Source: Zingiber officinale (lineage: Eukaryota; Streptophyta; Magnoliopsida; Zingiberales; Zingiberaceae). From it: 64,000 bases of DNA. Location: NCBI RefSeq assembly GCF_018446385.1, contig NC_055986.1, positions 82,545,659 through 82,609,658 on the forward strand, read 5' to 3'. The notes under the pieces were generated by a model, which did no database searches, had not been told where the DNA came from, and worked only from the letters and a program-made list of their open reading frames with translations. Shown here piece after piece: positions 58,530 to 64,000 of this stretch. How positions within the stretch are numbered: position 1 is the first letter of the stretch; every line of letters starts with the position of its first letter. The position numbers were made by a program, and so were the translations under genes.

Positions 58530-59453
58530 TGTTGAACCCCGTTGTAGTTTTGATGTGATCAACCAAGTTGGTTAGGTCCTGCTGTGTTTGATCCCTGTGT
58601 CTGAGTGTGCAGGAGCTTAGGAGCACAGGAAGTAGAGCGGAAGACGCAGCTAGCGAGAAGGACGACACGGGAAGGGAGTCGACGGGCTCGGTGCGTCCGA
58701 AGGACGAGAGAGCTGTGGAAGAGTACTCCGGTGGGCGTGAAGAGCGTGCGCGACGTTCGAGGGACGTTAAGCCGGGACGGAAGGCTGCTCGAGGAGAAGG
58801 CCGGGAATTGGGTTCGGGTGAGCCCTATTCCGGTTGGCCGCAATCACCCAAAAGAACGGAGCTTCGGAAGCCAAAGCGAAGAAGAAAATGAGTCAAAAGA
58901 AACTGAAAATTACTGTAGCAGAAAGTTACTGTAGCAGAAGTTATTGTAGCTTAAAGGCGCCTTAAACAAGCTTGAAGGCGCCTTGAGCAGGCCAGTTTGA
59001 CCGTTTACGCTGCGGATAAAGTTTTATCCGCTGATCGAGTTGGAGGCGCCTTGAACCCTGTTGGAGGCGCCTTGGACTCTCGGGATAAGATTTCCACGGC
59101 CTATATAAAGGCCCCTGGAGCTAGGAATTTAACAACAACTCAAGCAATCAATCTGTAAGCAATTCCTAAGCAACTAGTGAGCTTCAAAAGTGTAAAAGGC
59201 TTATTCGCCTTCAGAGAAGGAGATTTTTCTTACTGCACTCTTTTCTACTGTCCTGGATTAACAACCTCCTTGGTTGTAACCAGGTTAAATCCCTGAGTCT
59301 TTTCTGTTCCTATTTCTTTTTCTGTTTCATTAATTTAGTTGCTGTTATTTTTTATTGCTGATTTAATTCTGAGTTGAAATCCGAGGAGGGTAGTTTTTAT
59401 TTTCTTGTTTTTAGCAATTCACCCCCCTCTTGCCGGTCTCCGCTGCACCAACA
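58530..59453 (+). repeat. Left LTR of element D
   Basis: 924 bp. GGCGCC palindromes start at 58956, 58977, 59045 and 59066, so each pair is exactly 21 bp apart. A strong TATA box CCTATATAAAGG follows at 59099-59110. A repeated TTACTGTAGCAGAA phrase precedes the first pair. The 3' part is CT-rich and ends CTGCACCAACA. Confidence 0.93.
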
Positions 59454-59518
59454 AGTGGTATCAGAGCCTGATCGCCTCAGAAGGACTAACCGCTAACTGA
59501 AGCACTACGATCAAGACG

Positions 59519-60243
59519 ATGGCCGGAGCGAACATCCATCCCCCGAAGTTCGACGGAGACTTCGCCACATGGAAGCGCAAAATGGAGGTATTTTTTAAAA
59601 CGGATTTTGATATTCTTATTACAATGAAATATGGCTTTGCAGCGCCGAAAGATAAAGAAGAAAACACATGGAGCAAGAAGGAGCAAGCCGATTTCGTCGC
59701 CAGAATCCACCTACTCAGCGTTCTGCCGCCGCAGGAGGTAAATCGGATCGGAAGTTACGACTCAAAGAAAGATTTGGAGAAATTCACGGAGCTTCACGAA
59801 GGTACTTCCGAAGCGAAGCTAGCGACATCCTCCGGAACCAGTTAACGAACCTCCGGATGAACCAAGGCGAGAAGGTAGCACAACTCCAAGCGAGAATCAA
59901 GGAGCTGATAACGCAACTAACGAACCTTGGAGAAGAGGTAACCAACCGGGATTCTATCCGATACGCGCTCAATGCCTTCCCGAGAACTCCAGAGTGGGCC
60001 TCCTTAGTAGATTACATCTCTAAGGACCTCGAGGTAAGTACGTTAGAACAATTATTTTCCACTTTCGAACTTCACGAGTCTCGAGTTTCAGAACCCAACG
60101 GAGCAGAGAAGACAAGTCAGAATATTGCCTTAAAGGCAAAGATGAACAGTTCTGACTCCGAAGCCTCAGTCGACGAATCCGAAGCGGCACTACTGGTAAG
60201 ACGCTTCGATAAGTTTTTCAAGATTAATAAATTTAAACCGTAG
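59519..60243 (+). pseudogene. Element D gag, frameshifted
   Basis: Starting at ATG 59519 (MAGANIHPPKFDGDFATWKRKMEVFF with a break in wording here only for length) the product has the UBN2-type gag N-terminus, with the WSKKEQADFVARIHLLS and DLEKFTELHEGTSEAKL motifs, until 59845. A frameshift near 59815 moves the continuation (RNQLTNLRMNQGEKVAQLQ, LEQLFSTFELHESRV) to the frame that ends at 60243. No zinc knuckle is seen, unlike A and B. A later frame (60726-60935) ends YWVPKSVLN, the same C-terminal motif as in B's gag, so the gag once ran to about 60935. Confidence 0.82.
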
Positions 60244-61620
60244 AGGCATCTTCGAAAGAAGAGGACGGTTTGCTATTGCAACTGCAACGAAGAGCACATC
60301 AAAGATGACGCCCAAAGCTAAAGAGAAAGGAGAAAGAAAGGAAAAGTCAAAATACAAGAAGCCGTAACCTCCAAACACAAGAATCAAGGCTACTTGGTCG
60401 ATTCACAACCTCTCGAGTCGGACATCAAGAATTCTCGTGGTTAGCGCTATCATGAACCATCAACCGGAAGAAGACTCAAGCTCAGAGATGAGCATCGATG
60501 AAGGGGGAGAAACCTGAGAAGAAGAAAGCAGCAGGGAAGGGGGAGCGTCACCAGACCAGGTAAGTAAGGTACGCAATCTAACCCCAACTCAATCTTTTAA
60601 ATTTATCAAGTCTCTTTCTAAAGAGTTAGATTAATTAGAAAAAGAGAATGCTGAACTAAAGTTGAACCTAGCAAGAGCATGCCCGTTAGAAATGTATGAT
60701 CATCTAAAATCAGAAAAATGAAAATTTGAAATTAGAAATTGAACAACTAAAATATGCTGCATGCTTAAATCAATTTCCAAATTCAAAATTAAGAATTTAT
60801 GGTAAATTAAATTGGTATATAAGGAAGCATCAAGGTCAACTTAGAAGAATACCCAAAAATTATGTACCCCCTAAGTATCTGAATAACCAAATAGGTAGGA
60901 ACCTCTATTGGGTTCCAAAATCTGTGCTTAATTAATTTTTCAAAAATTAAAAGCTTACAATGAGAAAATTAAACATTGAAATTCTTTATGGAAGCTTTGT
61001 CTAAGGAAGTGGTTGTTGCTCCAATAACTAAGAAGGCCTAGTACCTCGCCACGACCTGGAAGTTAAAATATTGAAAGAAAATGTTTAATTAACTTTCTGA
61101 AAAAACATTAAACAAAAATTAAATAATGCTTTGAAAGTTTATCAAATATTTATTAAAATAAATAAAAATTCCTTAGAATTTTTTTTTGGGTTAGAAATTT
61201 TCTTCTGGAAAATTCTAAAAGTTTATTCACTTGACTTAGAAATTTTTTTTGGGAACATTTGAATATTTACTTAGGATTTTTTATACTTAGAAATTTTTTT
61301 TGAAAAATTTATTTTAACTTAGCAATTTTTTTCAAAAATTCATTTTTAACTTAGAAAATTTTCAAAAAACTTCAATCTTACTTGAATATTCTTAAGACCC
61401 CATTTTTGCTGTGATCAAAGGGGGAGAGAAAAGTACAAGTTTAGGGAGAGTTAGAGAAAACTTAAAATTTATTTTTTTTAAAAAAAGTGTTGCAATTTTA
61501 CTAATTGTAAAAATTATTCTTAACTTGTTAGTTTAGTAATTTTTCTTTAAAATTACTGTTTTTTGTCTATTTTTAACCCTAACTTGAACTTGGGTTGATG
61601 CACATCAAAAAGGGGGAGAT
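60244..61620. other. Element D gag remnant and post-gag spacer
   Basis: 60244-60935 holds out-of-frame gag C-terminal coding (for example LEKENAELKLNLARACP near 60640 and PPKYLNNQIGRNLYWVPKS near 60865-60930), with stops between. 60936-61605 is very A/T-rich with repeated CTTAGAAATTTTTTTT phrases and no protein signal, then the polypurine tract. Confidence 0.7.
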
Positions 61621-62537
61621 TGTTGGACCCCGTGGTAGTTTTGATGTGATCAACCAAGTTGGTTAGGTCCTGCTGTGTCTGAGTGTGCTCTTAGGAGCAC
61701 AGGAAGTCGAGCGGAAGACACAGCTAGCGAGAAGGACGGCACGGGAAGGGAGTCGACGGGCTCGGTGCGTCCGAAGGAGGAGAGAGTTGCGGAAGAGTAC
61801 TCCGATGGGCGTGAAGAGCGTGCACGGCGTTCGAGGGATGTTAAGCCGGGACGGAAGGCTGCTCGAGGAGAAGGCCGGGAATTGGGTTCGGGTGAGCCCT
61901 ATTCCGGTTGGCCGCAATCACCCAAAAGAACGGAGCTTCGGAAGCCAAAGCGAAGAAGAAAAGGAGTCAAAAGAAGCTGGAAATTACTGTAGTAGAAAGT
62001 TACTGTAACTTAAAGGCGCCTTAAACAAGCTTGAAGGCGCCTTGAACAGGCTTGAAGGCGCCTTCAAGCCTGTTCAAGGCGCCTTGAGCAGGCCAGTTTG
62101 ACTATTTACGCTGCGGATAAAGTTTTATCCGCAGATCGAGCAGGCCACCTTGACCGTTTGGACTCGGGATAAGATTTCCAGGGCCTATATAAAGGCCCCT
62201 GGAGCTAGGAATTCAACAACAACTCAAGCAATCAATCTGTAAGCAATTCCTAAGCAACTAGTGAGCTTCAAAAGTGTAAAAAGCTTCTCCGCCTTTAGAG
62301 AAGGAGATTTTTCTTACTACGCTCTTTTCTACTGTCCTGGATTAACAACCTCCTTGGTTGTAACCAGGTTAAATCCCTGAGACTTTTCTGTTCCTATTTC
62401 TTTTTCTGTTTCATTAATTTAGTTGCTGTTATTTTTTATTGCTGATTTAATTCTGAGTTGAAATCCGAGGAGGGTAGTTTTTGTTTTCTTGTTTTCAGCA
62501 ATTCACCCCCCTCTTGCCGGTCTTCGCTGCACCAACA
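61621..62537 (+). repeat. Right LTR of element D, with a 52-bp perfect palindrome
   Basis: 917 bp. GGCGCC sites start at 62015, 62036, 62057 and 62078, all 21 bp apart. The DNA from 62034 to 62085 is a perfect palindrome centred between 62059 and 62060. The left LTR lacks the two middle sites here, and the right LTR has lost the promoter-proximal pair. TATA box at 62183-62194. Confidence 0.93.
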
Positions 62538-62617
62538 ATATGTATGTGATATTGTAATTTTTGTGGACTATAATTATATGTGGTATTATAATTTGTGTGT
62601 GGTGTGGTATTTGAATG

Positions 62618-62778
62618 ATAGTAACCCTAGCGTGCACCACACGTTACGAATACTATCGATTGCTCTTAACCGTAGCACGCGCTGTGTGCTGGAAATGTTC
62701 TTGACCGCAGTATGCAGTGCGCGTTGTGAATACTGTTGATTACTCTTAATTGCAACGCGTGGCGCATTCTGTGAATGT
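62618..62778. repeat. Four imperfect tandem units of about 40 bp
   Basis: Units start near 62618, 62661, 62699 and 62741. Each has CTTAACCG(C/T)AG-like text, a GCGCG-rich core and a TGTGAATACTGTTGATT-like end. The sequence is more GC-rich than its flanks. It could be the subterminal repeat of a DNA transposon, but no terminal inverted repeat is visible. Confidence 0.6.
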
Positions 62779-63316
62779 TGTTGGTGCGGTTTGCACTAAC
62801 GGTGTAACTCGAATTTTGATGAATGAGAAGTAAGTTAAGTTAGGTTATGTTATGATCTAACCACTTGATTAAGTGTGCAGAAAATTTAGCTGGGTCGACG
62901 GGCCGATCGGATAGCTGGTACGAAATCTAGCTAGGTCAACGGGCTGACTAGATAGTTGGTATGAAATCTAGCTAGGTTGACGGGCCGACTGGATAGCTGG
63001 TACGAAGTCCAGACATGTCGACGGACTGGCCGGATGTCTGGCAAATTGATAAGTTAATGTAAGTCACTACAGGAGAGTGACCAAGTGAGGACGCGCCCCG
63101 GTTGAAGGGACAGTAGTCATTGATCCAGTTTAGGTCCATTTGGGATTCCTAAGATGAGACCTTGACTAGTTCCTTGTCCTAGGAGGACAGGAACTAATTA
63201 CTACTATGTATTATTATTAAATTGTCATAATACTTGTTTTGCAGGGTATTTTGGACTAACATTGTTTTACAGAGCTAAGAGAAGAAAATTGCCTTCGGAT
63301 GAACAATGTCTGAAGG
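62779..63316 (+). mobile_element. Start of a copia-type LTR (element E), cut by the next insertion
   Basis: It starts TGTTGGTGCGG, like the LTR of element A. 62888-63050 has four units with matching arms, for example CCAGACAT and ATGTCTGG around a GTCGACGG core, and AGCTAGG/GATAGCTGG in the others. The text stops resembling an LTR interior at 63316, where a gypsy-like LTR start appears. The partner LTR is outside the window. Confidence 0.5.
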
Positions 63317-64000
63317 TGTAACGTCCCGCCTCCTACTAACTAAGCTGTGAGGCCGGACCGTTATAATATGCTGTGCTAAGCTATATTTTAAGGCGCGGAA
63401 CGTGAACTAATTTAAAATTTACTAAACTCATGCCAATTGCTACTAAATCTGAACTTATGCTTTAAAGTACCTTTTAAAAGTTGTACCTTTACTTAAAAGA
63501 GAAGATCTAGCCTTCACATATGATTAAGGACTGAACTTAAGGGTTTCCAGCTGAAACAGGCATTTCAATCGATCAGCTAATCGATTGAGATGTTCGGATC
63601 GATTCACTGATCGATTCAGGTGGCTACTGTATACAAAAGCTTTGTTTGGATCGATCGGTTGATCGATCCAGCCTTGTTGATCGATCCAGTGATCAATTCA
63701 GCACGCTACTGTGCACGAAGAATTTATGGATCGATCGGCTGATCGATCCAGCTATGACTGATCGATCCAGTGATCGATTCAGAAGCTCTCTGTTCGCGAG
63801 GCTAATTCTCCGGTCGATCCAGTGATCGATTCCAGAGCTTACTGTTCGTGGAAATCAGCTCTCAATCGATCCCCCGATCGATATAGGTTCCTCCAATCGA
63901 TCGGTCGATCGATTGGAGTTTCTGATTTCGCTGCTGAACTCTGATTTCAGCACTGTTTCGTGCCAAATCACATACATTAACTCTATAAACAAAAAAAGAA
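63317..64000 (-). mobile_element. Partial gypsy-type LTR at the window edge (element H)
   Basis: It starts TGTAACGTCCCGCCTCC on the plus strand, the same pattern as the TGTCACGCCCCGG start of the chromovirus LTRs at 8035 and 22057, so it is probably antisense. 63565-63920 holds about eight ATCGAT-paired palindromes of the kind seen in element A, with linkers such as CTCTGTTCGCGA. It runs off the window, so its length and target duplication cannot be seen. Confidence 0.55.

Larger units (their letters stand above)
58530..62537 (+). mobile_element. Copia-type gag-only element D
   Basis: 4008 bp with a perfect target duplication ATATG (58525-58529 and 62538-62542). LTRs are 58530-59453 and 61621-62537. 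Primer site TGGTATCAGAGC lies at 59456-59467; polypurine tract AAAAAGGGGGAGAT lies at 61607-61620. The interior has a frameshifted gag and about 1.3 kb of A/T-rich spacer, with no pol motif. Layout, primer and tract are like those of A and B, but the LTR sequence belongs with the solo LTR at 2021. Confidence 0.93.

Noticed and set aside
59456-59467. Met tRNA-like sequences as tRNA genes
   Set aside because: Only the 12-base primer-binding complement is present next to LTR ends; no cloverleaf can be drawn.

Overview
The window is nuclear DNA from a flowering plant with a repeat-rich genome. The evidence is nested LTR retrotransposons of Ty1/copia and Ty3/gypsy type, CACTA, TRIM and hAT-MITE elements, GT-AG introns and fragments of plant genes (DCP5, CYP704-like P450, PFP-beta, LON2). 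The style of the LTRs makes me lean towards a monocot, possibly of the ginger order, but nothing here proves it. I see no intact ordinary host gene and no rRNA or tRNA gene.

Layout. 1-4423: the 3' end of a copia-type element abuts the primer-binding site of an antisense Athila/Tat-like element, whose LTR carries a solo copia LTR (2021-2958). 4424-5980: no recognisable gene. 5981-25395: an antisense copia solo LTR split by a 17-kb antisense chromovirus-type gypsy element (8035-24992, target duplication ATATG). That element is split in turn by a 6072-bp CACTA transposon (11186-17257, target duplication GAC). The CACTA carries a seven-exon Ulp1/SENP-like protease gene with all splice sites in phase, and a captured first exon of the mRNA-decapping gene DCP5. 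25396-47682: an older antisense gypsy element (F), interrupted by a 663-bp TRIM (28873-29535) and by copia-type element A (30907-47147). A itself contains copia-type element B (32610-39552, duplication GGGTC) and a solo Athila-like LTR (40159-41982, duplication AGTCT). 47665-58529: decayed CACTA termini, a hAT MITE, a small deleted gypsy element (G, 49614-52711), and a cluster of captured gene fragments (P450, PFP-beta, LON2, one unidentified exon). 58530-62537: element D, a 4-kb gag-only copia-type element (duplication ATATG). 62543-64000: a tandem repeat and the starts of two more LTRs.

How the parts relate. A, B and D each keep a gag region, an initiator-Met-type primer-binding site and a polypurine tract, but have no pol, so they would depend on a helper for reverse transcriptase and integrase. 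A and B share a spacer after gag made of units that each begin with a TACTCTT/AAGAGTA inverted repeat.

The least explained signal is in the LTRs. In most families here a family-specific short palindrome (GTCGAC in B, GGCGCC in D and the 2021 solo LTR, GGCCGTG in the Athila type, paired ATCGAT in A and in the gypsy LTR at the right edge) occurs in clusters. In B, D, the 2021 LTR and the Athila LTRs the cluster lies just upstream of a TATA-like box. Centre-to-centre spacing within pairs is 20 bp in B and 21 bp in D, about two DNA turns. The A and B LTRs also carry arrays of small hairpins whose stems are conserved or change in a compensatory way. These two signals are the best candidates for an undescribed system.
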